A DNA stretch of 64,000 nucleotides from Coriaria nepalensis (GCA_027186245.1 CP114481.1:18755501-18819500); one strand, 5' to 3'; positions 52,201 through 64,000 are shown, counted from the first letter of the stretch. Notes: generated by a model from the letters alone, not told the origin. A program made the numbers and translations.

Positions 52201-52614
52201 ATTCAGTCTTTTCATATCATTAAATTGTTTGAAAGCACTTCGAACCAATTCGATATTTGCATTTAAGACACGACTTTCATGTATAAGTTGCAATTGATCG
52301 CTTGAAGCCAACTATGCATTTTTTTTAGCCTTAAAATAATATTATTGCGTCTCTTTTAGTCATTAAATCATTCTAAATCGCTTCGAACGAAATTCGGCCT
52401 TTAAACATGACTTTCGTGCATAACTTACAGTTAATCTATTGAAGGCAACAATGCATTTGTTTAGCCTTAAAGTCATGTCATTGAGTCTCATCCAGTCATT
52501 AAATCATTCTAAATTAAGTTGAACGAATTCTATTTTGGCCCTTCAAACATGATTTTCTTACATAACTTGCAATTAATTTATTGACGACAATAATGCATTA
52601 TTTTAGCTTTAAAA
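49246..52614 (+). repeat. Eight units repeating 29463 onward (47 units away)
   Basis: Starts at 49246, 49667, 50088, 50509, 50930, 51351, 51772 and 52193. Each matches the unit 19783 bases upstream (29463, 29884, 30305, 30726, 31147, 31568, 31989, 32410), including CTATTGCAGGCAAC, ACCAATTGTATTTG and the 8-T run with AAAATAATATT. The unit at 49667 has accumulated many private changes (AATTATATAATTCAG, TTCTTTGCAAGC, ATTCTTTTTTTGC, AAGGCACGAC). The match stops inside B of the last unit near 52370, where TCGCTTCGAACG with CTTACAG of the 33672 type takes over. Confidence 0.88.
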
Positions 52615-54297
52615 AGTATTTCTGTCAGTCTTTTCATATCATTAAATTGTTTGAAAGCACTTCGAACAAATTCTATATTTGCATTTAAGACACGACTTTC
52701 ATGCATAAGTTGCAATTGATCTATTGAAGGCAACTATGCATTTTTTTAGCCTTAAAATCATATTATTGCTTCTCTTTCAGTCATTTAATCATTCTAAATC
52801 GCTCTGAACGAAATTCGGCCTTTAAACATGACTTTCGTGCATAACTTGCAGTTAATCTATTAAAGGCAACAATGCATTTGTTTAGCCTTAAAGTCATGTC
52901 ATTGAGTCTCATCCAGTCATTAAATCATTCTAAATTAAGTTGAATGAATTCTATTTTCGACCTTCAAACTTGATTTTCTTACATAACTTGCAATTAATTT
53001 ATTAACGACAACAATGCATTATTTTAGCTTTAAAAAGTATTTCATTCAGTCTTTTCATATCATTAAATTGTTTGAAAGCACTTCGAACCAATTCGATAAT
53101 TGCATTTAAGACACGACTTTCATGCATAAGTTGCAATTGATCGCTTGAAGGCAACTATGCATTTTTTTAGGCTTAAAATCATATTATTGCGTCTCTTTTA
53201 GTCATTAAATCATTCTAAATTACTTCAAACGAAATTCGGCCTTTAAACATGACTTTCGTGCATAACTTGCAGTTAATCTATTGAAGGCAACAATGCATTT
53301 GTTTAGCCTTAAAGTCATGTCATTGAGTCTCATCCAGTCATCAAATCATTCTAAATTAAGTTGAACGAATTCTATTTTCGCACTTCAAACATGATTTTCT
53401 AACATAACTTGTAATTAATTTATTGACGACAACAATGCATTATTTTAGCTTTAAAAAGTATTTCATTCAGTCTTTTCATATCATTAAATTGTTTGAAAGC
53501 ACTTCGAACAAAATGTATATTTGCATTTAAGACACGAGTTTCATGCATAACTTGTAATTGATCTATTGAAGGCAAGTATGCATTGTTTTAGCCTTAAAGT
53601 CATATTATTGCTTCTCTTTAGTCATTCAATCATTCTAGATTACTTCAAACGAAATTCGGCCTTTAAACATGACTTTCGTGCATAACTTGCAGTTAATCTA
53701 TTGAAGGCAACAATGCATTTGTTTAGCCTTGAAGTCATGTCATTGAGTCTCATCCAGTCATTAAATCATTCTAAATTAAGTTGAACGAATTCTATTTTCG
53801 CACTTCAAACATGATTTTCTAACATAACTTGTAATTAATTTATTGACGACAACAATGCATTATTTTAGCTTTAAAAAGTATTTCATTCAGTCTTTTCATA
53901 TCATTAAATTGTTTGAAAGCACTTCGAACAAATTCTATATTTGCATTTAAGACAAGACTTTCATGCATAAGTTGCAATTGATCGATTGAAGGCAACTATG
54001 CATTTTTTTTAGCCTTAAAATAATATTATTGCGTCTCTTTTAGTCATTAAATCATTCCTAATTACTTCAAACAAAATTCGGCCTTTAATCATGACTTTCG
54101 TGCATAACCTGCAGTTAATCTATTGAAGGCAACAATGCATTTGTTTAGCCTTAAAGTCATGTCATTGAGTCACATCCAGTTATTAAATCATTCTAAATTA
54201 AGTTGAACGAACTCTATTTTAGCCATCAAACATGATTTTCTTACATAACTAGCAATTAATTTATTGACGACAACAATGCATTATTTTAGCTTTAAAA
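52615..54297 (+). repeat. Mosaic of shuffled units from the 32-38 kb block
   Basis: Starts at 52615, 53036, 53457 and 53877. The variants come from the 31989-38300 block but in a new order: 52615 resembles 34093/37039 (with TTTCTGTCAGTC), 53036 resembles 37881 (CGATAATTGC), and 53457 joins the AACAAAATGTATATTTG start of the 33672 type to the GAGTTTCATGC...GGCAAGTATGC end of the 32831 type within a single A. Unit 53877 joins an A like 33251 to an 8-T run and a B/C like 32410. Confidence 0.85.
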
Positions 54298-57200
54298 AGT
54301 ATTTCATTCAGTCTTTTCATATCATTAAATTGTTTGAAAGCACTTCGAACCAATTCTATTTGTGCATTTAAGACACGACTTTCATGCATAACTTGTAATT
54401 GATCTATTGAAGCTAACTATGCATTGTTTTAGACTTAAAGTCATATTATTGCGTCTCTTTTAGTCATTAAATCATTCTAAATTGATGTGAACGAAATTCG
54501 GCCTTTAAACATGACTTTCGTGCATAACTTGCAGTTAATCTATTGAAGGCAACAATGCATTTGTTTAGCCTTAAAGTCATGTCATTGAGTCACATCCAGT
54601 CATTAAATCATTCTAAATTAAGTTGAACGAATTCTATTTTAGCCCTTCAAACATGATTTTCTTACATAACTTGCAATTAATTTATTAACGACAACAATGC
54701 ATTATTTTAGCTTTAAAAAGTATTTCATTCAGTCTTTTCATATCATTAAATTGTTTGAAAGCACTTCGAACCAATTCGATAATTGCATTTAAGACACGAC
54801 TTTCATGCATAAGTTGCAATTGATCGCTTGAAGGCAACTATGCATTTTTTTAGCCTTAAAATCATATTATTGCGTCTCTTTTAGTCATTAAATCATTCTA
54901 AATTACTTCAAACGAAATTCGGCCTTTAAACATGACTTTCGTGCATAACTTGCAGTTAATCTATTGAAGGCAACAATGCATTTGTTTAGCCTTAAAGTCA
55001 TGTCATTGAGTCTCATCCAGTCATCAAATCATTCTAAATTAAGTTGAACGAATTCTATTTTAACACTTCAAACATGATTTTCTTACATAACTTGCAATTA
55101 ATTTATTGACGACAACAATGCAGTATTTTAGCCTTAAAAAGTATATCATTCAGCCTTTTCATATCATTAAATTGTTTGAAAGCACTTCGAACCAATTCTA
55201 TTTGTGCATTTAAGACAAGACTTTCATGCATACTTGTAATTGATCTATTGAAGGCAACTGTGCATTTTTTTAGCCTTAAAGTCATATTATTGCATCTCTT
55301 TTAGTCATTAAATCATTCGAAATTACTTCAAATGAAATTCGGCGTTTAAACATGACTTTCGTATTTAACTTGCAGTTAATCTATTGAAGGCAACAATGCA
55401 TTTGTTTAGCCTTAAAGTCATGCCACTGAGTCTCATCAGTCATTAAATCATTCTAAATTAAGTTGAACGAATTCTATTTTAGCCCTTCAAACATGATTTT
55501 CTTACATAACTTGCAATTAATTTATTGACGACAACAATGCAGAATTTTAGCTTTAAAAAGTATTTCATTCAGTCTTTTCATATCATTAAATTGTTTGAAA
55601 GCACTTCGAACAAATTTTATTTGTGCATTTAAGACACGACTTTCATGCATAACTTGTAATTGATCTATTGAAGGCAACTATGCATTTTTTTAGCCTTAAA
55701 ATCATATTATTGCGTCTCTTTTAGTCATTAAATCATTCTAAATCGTTTCGAACGAAATTCGGCCTTTAAACATGACTTTCGTGCATAACTTGCAGTTAAT
55801 CTATTGAAGGCAACAATGCATTTGTTTAGCCTTAAAGTCATGTCATTGAGTCTCATCCAGTCATTAAATCATTCTAAATTAAGTTGAACGAATTCTATTT
55901 TCGCCCTTCAAACATCATTTTCTTACATAACTTGCAATTAATTTATTGACGACAACAATGCATTATTTTAGCTTTAAAAAGTATTTCATTCAGTCTTTTC
56001 ATGTCATTAAATTGTTTGAAAGCACTTCGAACCAATTCTATTTGTGCATTTAAGACACAACTTTCATGCATAACTTGCAATTGATCTATTGAAGGCAACT
56101 ATGCATTTTTTTAGCCTTAAAATCATATTATTGCGTCTCTTTTAGTTATTAAATCATTCTAAATTACTTCAAACGAAATTCTGCCTTTAAACATGACCTT
56201 CGTGCATAACTTGCAGTTAATTTATTGAAGGCAACAATGCATTTTTTTAGCCTTAAAGTCATGCCTTTGAGTCTCATCCAGTCATTAAATCATTCTAAAT
56301 TAAGTTGAGCGAATTCTATTTTAACACTTCAAACATGATTTTCTTACATAACTTGCAATTAATTTATTGACGACAACAATGCAGTATTTTAGCCTTAAAA
56401 AGTATATCATTCAGTCTTTTCATATCATTAAATTGTTTGAAAGCACTTCGAACAAATTCTATATTTGCATTTATGACACGACTTTCATGCATAAATTGCA
56501 ATTGATCTATTGAAGGCAACTATGCATTTTTTTAGCCTTAAAATCATATTATTGCGTCTCTTTTAGTCATTAAAGCATTCTAAATCGCTTCGAATGAAAT
56601 TCGGCCTTTAAACATGACTTTCGTGCCTAAGTTGCAGTTAATCTATTGAAGGCAACAATTCATTTGTTTAGCCTTAAAGTCATGCCATTGAGTCTCATCC
56701 AGTCATTAAATCATTCTAAATTAAGTTGAACGAATTCTATTTTCGCCCTTCATACATGATTTTCTTACATAAATTGCAATTAATTTATTGACGACAACAG
56801 TGCATTATTTTAGCTTTAAAAAGTATTTCATTCAGTCTTTTCATATCATTAAATTGTTTGAAAGCACTTCGAACAAATTTTATTTGTGTATTTAAGACAC
56901 GACTTTCATGCATAACTTGTAATTGATCTATTGAAGGCAACTATGCATTTTTTTAGCCTTAAAATCATATTATTGCGTCTCTTTTAGTCACTAAATCATT
57001 CTAAATCGCTTCGAACGAAATTCGGCCTTTAAACATGACTTTCGTGCATAACTTGCAGTTAATCTATTGAAGGCAACAATGCATTTGTTTAGCCTTAAAG
57101 TCATGTCATTGAGTCTCATCCAGTCATTAAATCATTCTAAATTAAGTTGAACGAATTCTATTTTCGCCCTTCAAACATGATTTTTTTACATAACTTGCAA

Positions 57201-60200
57201 TTAATTTATTGACGGCAACAATGCAGTATTTTAGCCTTAAAAAGTATATCATTCAGTCTTTTCATATCATTAAATTGTTTGAAAGCACTTCGAACAAATT
57301 CTATATTTGCATTTAAGACACGACTTTCATGCATAACTTGTAATTGATCTATTGATGGCAACTGTGCATTTTTTTAGCCTTAAAGTCATATTATTGCGTC
57401 TCTTTTAGTCATTAAATCATTCTAAATTACTTCAAATGAAATTCGGCCTTTAAACATGACTTTCGTGCCTAACTTGCAGTTAATCCATTGAAGGCAACAA
57501 TGCATTTGTTTAGCCTTAAAGTCATGCCATTGAGTCTCATCCAGTCATTAAATCATTCTAAATTAAGTTGAACGAATTATATTTTCGCCCTTCAAACATG
57601 ATTTTCTTACATAACTTGCAATTAATTTATTGACGACAACAATGCATTATTTTAGCTCTAAAAAGTATTTCATTCAGTCTTTTCATGTCATTAAATTGTT
57701 TGAAAGCACTTCGAACCAATTCTATTTGTGCATTTAAGACACGACTTTCATGCATAACTTGTAATTGATCTATTGAAGGCAACTATGCATTTTTTTAGCC
57801 TTAAAATGATATTCTTGCGTCTCTTTTAGTCATTAAATCATTCTAAATCGCTTCGAACGAAATTCGACCTTTAAACATGACTTTCGTGCATAACTTGCAG
57901 TTAATCTATTGAAGGCAACAATGCATTTGTTTAGCCTTAACGTCATGTCATTGAGTCTCATCCAGTCATTAAATCATTCTAAATTAAGTTGAACGAATTC
58001 TATTTTCGCCCTTCAAACATGATTTTCTTACATAACTTGCAATTAATTTATTGACGACAACAATGCAGTATTTTAGCCTTAAAAAGTATATCATTCAGTC
58101 TTTTCATATCATTAAATTGTTTGAAAGCACTTCGAACAAATTCTATATTTGCATTTAAGACACGACTTTCATGCATAAATTGCAATTGATCTATTGAAGG
58201 CAACTATGCATTTTTTTAGCCTTAAAATCATATTATTGCGTCTCTTTTAGTCATTAAATCATTCAAAATCGCTTCGAACGAAATTCGGCCTTTAAACATG
58301 ACTTTCGTGCATAACTTGCAGTTAATCTATTGAAGGCAACAATGCATTTGTTTAGCCTTAAATTCATGTCATTGAGGCTCATCCAGTCATTAAATCATTC
58401 TAAATTAATTTGAACAAATTCTATTTTCGCCCTTCAAACATGATTTTCTTACATAACTAGCAATTAATCTATTGAATACAACAATGCAGTATTTTAGCCT
58501 TAAAAAGTATATCATTCAGTCTTTTCATGTCATTAAAATGTTTGAAAGCACTTCGAACAAATTCTATATTTGCATTTAAGACACGACTTTCATGCATAAG
58601 TTGTAATTGATCTATTGAAGGCAACTACGCATTTTTTTAGCCTTAAAATCATATTATTTGGTCTCTTTTAGTCATTAAATTATTCTAAATCGCTTCGAAC
58701 GAAATTCGGCCTTTAAACATGACTTTCGTGCATAACTTGCAGTTAATCTATTGAAGGCAACAATGCATTTGTTTAGCCTTAAAGTCATGTCATTGAGTCT
58801 CATCCAGTCATTAAATCATTCTAAATTAAGTTGAACGAATTCTATTTTAACCCTTCAAACATGATTTTCTTACATAACTAGCAATTAATCTATTGAAGAC
58901 TACAATGCAGTATTTTAACCTTAAAAAGTATATCATTCAGTTTTTTCATATCATTAAATTGTTTGGAAGCACTTCGAACAAATTCTATATTTGCATTTAA
59001 GACACGAATTTCATGCATAAGTTGCAATTGATCGATTGAAGGCAACTATGCATTTTTTTAGCCTTAAAATCATATTATTGCGTCTCTTTTAGTCATTAAA
59101 TCATTCTAAATCGCTTCGAACGAAATTCGGCCTTTAAACATGACTTTCGTGCATAACTTGCAGTTAATCTATTGAAGGCAACAATGGATTTGTTTAGCCT
59201 TAAAGTCATGTCATTGAGTCTCATCCAGTCATAAAATCATTCTAAATTAAGTTGAAAGAATTCTATTTTGGCCCTACAAACATGATTTTCTTACATAACT
59301 AGCAATTAATCTATTGAAGACAACAATGCAGTATTTTAGCATTAAAAAGTATTTCATTCAGTCTTTTCATATCATTAAATTGTTTGAAAGCACTTCGACC
59401 CAATTCTATTTGTGCATTTAAGACACGACTTTCATGCATAAGTTGTAATTGATCTGTTGAAGGCAACTATGCATTTTTTTAGCCCTAAGATTATATTATT
59501 GCGTCTCTTTTAGTCATTAAATCATTCTAAATCGCATCGAACGATATTCGGCCTTTAAACATGACTTTCGTGCATAACTTGCAGTTAATCTATTGAAGGC
59601 AACAATGCATTTGTTTAGCCTTAAAGTCATGTCATTGAGTCTCATCCAGTCATAAAATCATTCTAAATTAAGTTGAACGAATTCTATTTTCGCCCTCGAA
59701 ACATGATTTTCTTAGATAACTAGCAATTAATCCATTGCAGACAACAATGCATTATTTTAGCCTTAAAAAGTATATCATTCAGTCTTTTCATATCATTACA
59801 TTGTTTGAAAGCACTTCGAACAAATTCTATATTTGCATTTAAGACACGACTTTCAAGCATAAGTTGCAATTGATCGATTGAAGGCAACTATGCATTTTTT
59901 TAGCCTTAAAATCATATTATTGCGTCTCTTTTAGTCATTAAATTATTCTAAATCGCTTCGAACGAAATTCGGCCTTTAAACATGACTTTCATGCATAACT
60001 TGCAGTTAATCTATTGAAGGCAACAATGCATTTGTTTAGCCTTAAAGTCATGTCATTGAGTCTCATCCAGTCATTAAATCATTCTAAATTAAGTTGAACG
60101 ACTTCTATTTTAGCCCTTCAAACATGATTTTCTTACATAACTTGCAATTAATTTATTGACGACAATAATGCATTATTTTAGCTTTAAAAAGTATTTCATT

Positions 60201-61031
60201 CAGTCTTTTCATATCATTAAATTGTTTGAAAGCACTTCGAACAAATTCTATATTTGCTTTTAAGACACGACTTTCATGCATAAGTTGTAATTGATCTGTT
60301 GAAGGCAACTATGCATTTTTTTAGCCCTAAAATTATATTATTGCGTCTCTTTTAGTCATTAAATCATTCTAAATCGCATCGAACGATATTCGGCCTTTAA
60401 ACATGACTTTCGTGCATAACTTGCAGTTAATCTATTGAAGGCAACAATGCATTTGTTTAGCCTTAAAGTCATGTCATTGAGTCTCATCCAGTCATAAAAT
60501 CATTCTAAATTAAGTTGAACGAATTCTATTTTCGCCCTACAAACATTATTTTCTTACATAACTAGCAATTAATCTATTGAAGACAACAATGCAGTATTTT
60601 AGCCTTAAAATGTATATCATTCAGTCTTTTCATATCATTAAATTGTTTAAAAGCACTTCGAACAAATTCTATATTTGCATTTAAGACACGACTTTCATGC
60701 ATAAGTTGCAATTGATCTTTTGAAGGCAACTATGTATTTTTTTAGCCTTAAAATCATATTATTGCGTCTCTTTTAGTCATTAAATCATTCTAAATCGCTT
60801 CGAACGATATTCGGCCTTTAAACATGACTTTCGTGCATAACTTGCAGTTAATCTATTGAAGGCAACAATGCATTTGTTTAGCCTTAAAGTCATGTCATTG
60901 AGTCTCATCCAGTCATTAAATCATTGTAAATTAAGTTGAATGAATTCTATTTTCGCCCTTGAAACATGATTTTCTTACATAACTAGCAATTAATCCATTG
61001 AAGACAACAATGCATTATTTTAGCCTTAAAA
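54298..61031 (+). repeat. Sixteen-unit block, copy 2 of the 40-unit-distant duplication
   Basis: Starts at 54298, 54719, 55140, 55559, 55980, 56401, 56822, 57243, 57664, 58085, 58506, 58927, 59348, 59769, 60190 and 60611, each 16838 bases from its partner at 37460-43773. Scattered single differences are visible: 37646 A / 54484 G, 38567 C / 55405 T, 39530 A / 56368 T, and CTTCAAAC / CTTCGAAC in the 40405 / 57243 pair. The match starts upstream of this block near 54246 inside C and stops at about 61031, where copy 1 continues with the B-type-tract unit. Confidence 0.92.
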
Positions 61032-62294
61032 AGTATATTATTCAGTCTTTTCATATCATTACATTGTTTGAAAGCACTTCGAACAAATTCTATATTTGCA
61101 TTTAAGACACGAATTTCATGCATAAGTTGCAATTGATCGATTGAAGGCAACTATGCATTTTTTTAGCCTTAAAATCATATTATTGCGTCTCTTTTAGTCA
61201 TTAAATCATTCTAAATCGCTTCGAACGAAATTCGGCCTTTAAACATGACTTTCGTGCATAACTTGCAGTTAATCTAGTAAAGGCAACAATGCATTTGTTT
61301 AGCCTTAAAGTCATGTCATTGAGTCTCATCCAGTCATTAAATCATTCTAAATTAAGTTGAACGAATTCTATATTCGCCCTTCAAACATGATTTTCTTACA
61401 TAACTAGCAATTAATCTATTGAAGACTACAATGCAGTATTTTAGCCTTAAAAAGTATATCATTCAGTTTTTTCATATCATTAAATTGTTTGAAAGCACTT
61501 CGAACCAATTCTATTTGTGCATTTAAGACACGAGTTTCATGCATAACTTGTAATTGATCTATTGAAGGCAACTATGCATTTTTTTAGCCATAAAGTCATA
61601 TTATTTCGTCTCTTTTAGTCATTAAATCATTCTAAATTACTTCAAACGAAATTCGGCCTTTAAGCATGACTTTCGTGCATAACTTGCAGTTAATCTATTG
61701 AAGGCAACAATGCATTTGTTTAGCCTTAAAGTCATGTCATTGAGTCTCATCCAGTCATAAAATTATTCTAAATTAAGTTGAACGAATTCTATTTTCGCCC
61801 TTCAAACATGATTTTCTTACATAACTAGCAATTAATCGATTGAAGACTAAAATGCAGTATTTTAGCCTTAAAAAGTATATCATTCAGTTTTTTCATATCA
61901 TTAACTTGTTTGAAAGCACTTCGAACAAATTCTATATTTGCATTTAAGACACGAATTTCATGCATAAGTTGCAATTGATCGATTGAAGGCAACTATGCAT
62001 TTTTTTAGCCTTAAAATCATATTATTGCGTCTCTTTTAGTCATTAAATCATTCTAAATCGCTTCGAACGAAATTCGGCCTTTAAACGTGACTTTCGTGCA
62101 TAACTTGCAGTTAATCTATTGAAGGCAACAATGCATTTGTTTAGCCTTAAAGTCATGTCATTGAGTCTCATCCAGTCATAAAATCATTCTAAATTAAGTT
62201 GAACGAATTCTATTTTCGCCCTACGAACATGATTTTCTTACATAACTAGCAATTAATCTATTGAAGACAACAATGCAGTATTTTAGCCTTAAAA
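61032..62294 (+). repeat. Three units replacing one at the duplication break
   Basis: Starts at 61032, 61453 and 61874. At this point copy 1 has a single unit (44194) whereas copy 2 has three, which changes the offset from 16838 to 17680 (40 to 42 units). The unit at 61032 begins with TATATTATTCAG, otherwise seen at 44615, then turns into a TTTCATGC/GATCGATTG type. The unit at 61453 resembles 46720 (TTAGCCATAAAGTC). The unit at 61874 has ATCGATTGAAGACTAAAATG in the preceding C, TTAACTTG in its A and TTTAAACGTGAC in its B. Confidence 0.85.
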
Positions 62295-64000
62295 TGTATA
62301 TCATTCAGTCTTTTCATATCATTAAATTGTTTAAAAGCACTTCGAACAAATTCTATATTTGCATTTAAGACACGACTTTCATGCATAAGTTGGAATTGAT
62401 CTTTTGAAGGCAACTATGTATTTTTTTAGCCTTAAAATCATATTATTGCGTCTCTTTTAGTCATTAAATCATTGTAAATCGCTTCGAACGATATTCGGCC
62501 TTTAAACATTACTTTCGTGCATAACTTGCAGTTAATCTATTGAAGGCAACAATGCATTTGTTTAGCCTTAAAGTCATGTCATTGAGTCTCATCCAGTCAT
62601 TAAATCATTGTAAATTAAGTTGAACGAATTCTATTTTCGCCCTTGAAACATGATTTTCTTACATAACTAGCAAGCAATCCATTGAAGACAACAATGCATT
62701 ATTTTAGCCTTAAAAAGTATATCATTCAGTCTTTTCATATCATTACATTGTTTGAAAGCACTTCGAACAAATTCTATATTTGCATTTAAGACACGACTTT
62801 CGTGCATAACTTGCAGTTAATCTATTGAAGGCAACTATGCATTTTTTTATCCATAAAGTCGTATTATTTCGTTTCTTTTAGTCATTAAATCATTCTAAAT
62901 TACTTCAAACGAAATTCGGCCTTTAAACATGACTTTCGTGCCTAACTTGCAGTTAATCTATTGAAGGCAACAATGCATTAGTTTAGCCTTAAATTCATGT
63001 CATTGAGTCTCATCCAGTCATTAAATCATTCTAAATTAAGTTGAAAGAATTCTATTTTGGCCCTTCAAACATGATTTTCTTACATAACTTGCAATTAATT
63101 TATTGACGACAACAATGCATTATTTTAGCTTTAAAAAGTATTTCATTCAGTCTTTTCATGTCATTAAAATGTTTGAAAGCACTTCGAACAAATTCTATAT
63201 TTGCATTTAAGACACGACTTTCATGCATAAGTTGTAATTGATCTAGTGAAGGCAACTACGCATTTTTTTAGCCTTAAAATCATATTATTGCGTCTCTTTT
63301 AGTCATTAAATCATTCTAAATCGCTTCGAACGAAATTCGGCCTTTAAACATGACTTTCGTGCATAACTTGCAGTTAATCTATTGAAGGCAACAATGCATT
63401 TGTTTAGCCTTAAAGTCATGTCATTGAGTCTCATCCAGTCATTAAATCATTCTAAATTAAGTTGAACGAATTCTATTTTCGCCCTTCAAACATGATTTTC
63501 TTACATAACTAGCAATTAGTCTATTGAAGACTGCAATGCAGTATTTTAGCCTTAAAAAGTATATCATTCAGTTTTTTCATATCATTAAATTGTTTGAAAG
63601 CACTTCGAACAAATTCTATATTTGCATTTAAGACACGAATTTCATGCATAAGTTGCAATTGATCGATTGAAGGCAACTATGCCTTTTTTTAGCCTTAAAA
63701 TCATATTATTGCGTCTCTTTTAGTCATTAAATCATTGTAAATCGCTTCGAACGATATTCGGCCTTTAAACATGACTTTCGTGCATAACTTGCAGTTAATC
63801 TATTGAAGGCAACAATGCATTTGTTTAGCCTTAAAGTCATGTCATTGAGTCTCATCCATTCATTAAATCATTGTAAATTAAGTTGAACGAATTCTATTTT
63901 CGCCCTTGAAACATGATTTTCTTACATAACTAGCAATTAATCCATTGAAGACAACAATGCATTATTTTAGCCTTAAAAAGTATATCATTCAGTCTTTTCA
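62295..64000 (+). repeat. Four units and remainder, matching 44615-46320
   Basis: Starts at 62295, 62716, 63137, 63558 and a final fragment at 63979, each 17680 bases from 44615, 45036, 45457, 45878 and 46299. The start of the first A (AAAATGTATATC, TTTAAAAGC) follows the 43773 type, so the match begins at about 62340. Private changes include AAACATTACTTTCG, GACTGCAATGCAG and TATGCCTTTTTTTAG. The array runs off the window edge. Confidence 0.88.

Larger units (their letters stand above)
1..64000 (+). repeat. Satellite DNA array, 421-bp trimeric unit, 152 copies
   Basis: The entire window is a head-to-tail tandem array. The start of subunit A (AGTATTTCATTCAGTC and variants such as AGTATATCATTCAG) recurs every 419-422 bases, giving 152 complete units and a 22-bp remainder from 63979. 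Nearly all spacings are exactly 421; the exceptions trace to visible 1-2 base indels, for example AGCCATCAAAC in place of AGCCCTTCAAAC. All units lie in the same orientation; I saw no inversion, no gap and no inserted unique or transposon sequence. Each unit consists of three diverged subunits A, B and C (141, 136 and 144 bp in the unit at 422-842), so there are about 456 subunits. Long homogeneous AT-rich satellites of this sort are typical of eukaryotic centromeric or pericentromeric heterochromatin; that location is inference. I do not recognise the family. Confidence 0.97.

Noticed and set aside
1..64000. CRISPR array
   Set aside because: The repetition is wholly contiguous: there are no short identical repeats separated by unique spacers, and the 421-bp period with ~140-bp subunits is a satellite pattern.
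1..64000. Tandem gene family, rDNA spacer or tRNA cluster
   Set aside because: No coding frame, rRNA-like or tRNA-like sequence lies in the unit on either strand; stops are frequent in all frames.
1..64000. Promoters, terminators and origin-like AT-rich sites
   Set aside because: TATA-like and T-run motifs (for example GCATTTTTTTAG in A) are frequent simply because the repeat is AT-rich. Nothing marks any of them as functional.
1..64000. Assignment to a named satellite of beetles (about 142 bp monomers are known in tenebrionids) or to a plant centromere family
   Set aside because: Monomer length alone is not evidence, and I cannot match the sequence to any family from memory.

Overview
The whole 64 kb window is one uninterrupted tandem satellite DNA array. 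I see no gene, RNA gene, transposon, CRISPR array or unique sequence in it. This is eukaryotic heterochromatin-type sequence, most plausibly centromeric or pericentromeric. It is AT-rich (roughly two thirds A+T by eye). The sequence does not name the organism: I do not recognise the repeat, and large arrays of this kind occur in plants, insects and other animals.

The basic unit is about 421 bp and always has the same orientation. I could phase 152 complete units plus a 22-bp remainder, using the start of the first subunit (AGTATTTCATTCAG and variants) at 1, 422, 843, 1263, 1683, 2104 and so on to 63979. Each unit is a trimer of related but clearly diverged subunits: A (141 bp), B (136 bp) and C (144 bp). 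The three share their last ~60 bp (a CATAACTTG...GGCAAC.ATGCAT...TTTAGCCTTAAA block) and a TCATTAAAT core near the front. They differ most in the middle. So the array is a higher-order repeat of ancient ~140-bp monomers.

Above the 421-bp level there is a second layer of recent block amplification, in whole numbers of units. From left to right: (1) 843-5050 reappears at 7578-11785 (offset 6735 bp, 16 units). (2) 11786-13469 is duplicated in tandem at 13470-15153 (4 units, 1684 bp). (3) 14312 to about 16225 is duplicated at 16417 to about 18330 (5 units, 2105 bp). (4) 18944-27358 holds three tandem copies of a 7-unit block (2946 bp), the third ending after 6 units; its first two kilobases match the left end of the window. 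(5) 31989-37880 holds two tandem copies of a different 7-unit block, also 2946 bp. (6) About 37408-44193 reappears at about 54246-61031 (offset 16838 bp, 40 units), and after an indel the match resumes at about 62340-64000 against 44660-46320 (offset 17680 bp, 42 units). (7) 49246 to about 52370 repeats 29463 to about 32590 (offset 19783 bp, 47 units). Between these blocks lie mosaic units joined inside a subunit, as expected from unequal exchange and gene conversion.

The right part (about 41.6-49.2 kb and 58.4-64 kb) has its own local subfamily with distinctive B and C variants. The only open frames of about 60 codons are accidents of point changes in repeat units and are not called as genes. 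The points most worth checking are a CENP-B-box-like 13/17 match in many B subunits, subunit variants that differ at CpG sites, four A subunits carrying a B-type tract, and whether the nested 7-unit blocks are real or assembly products.
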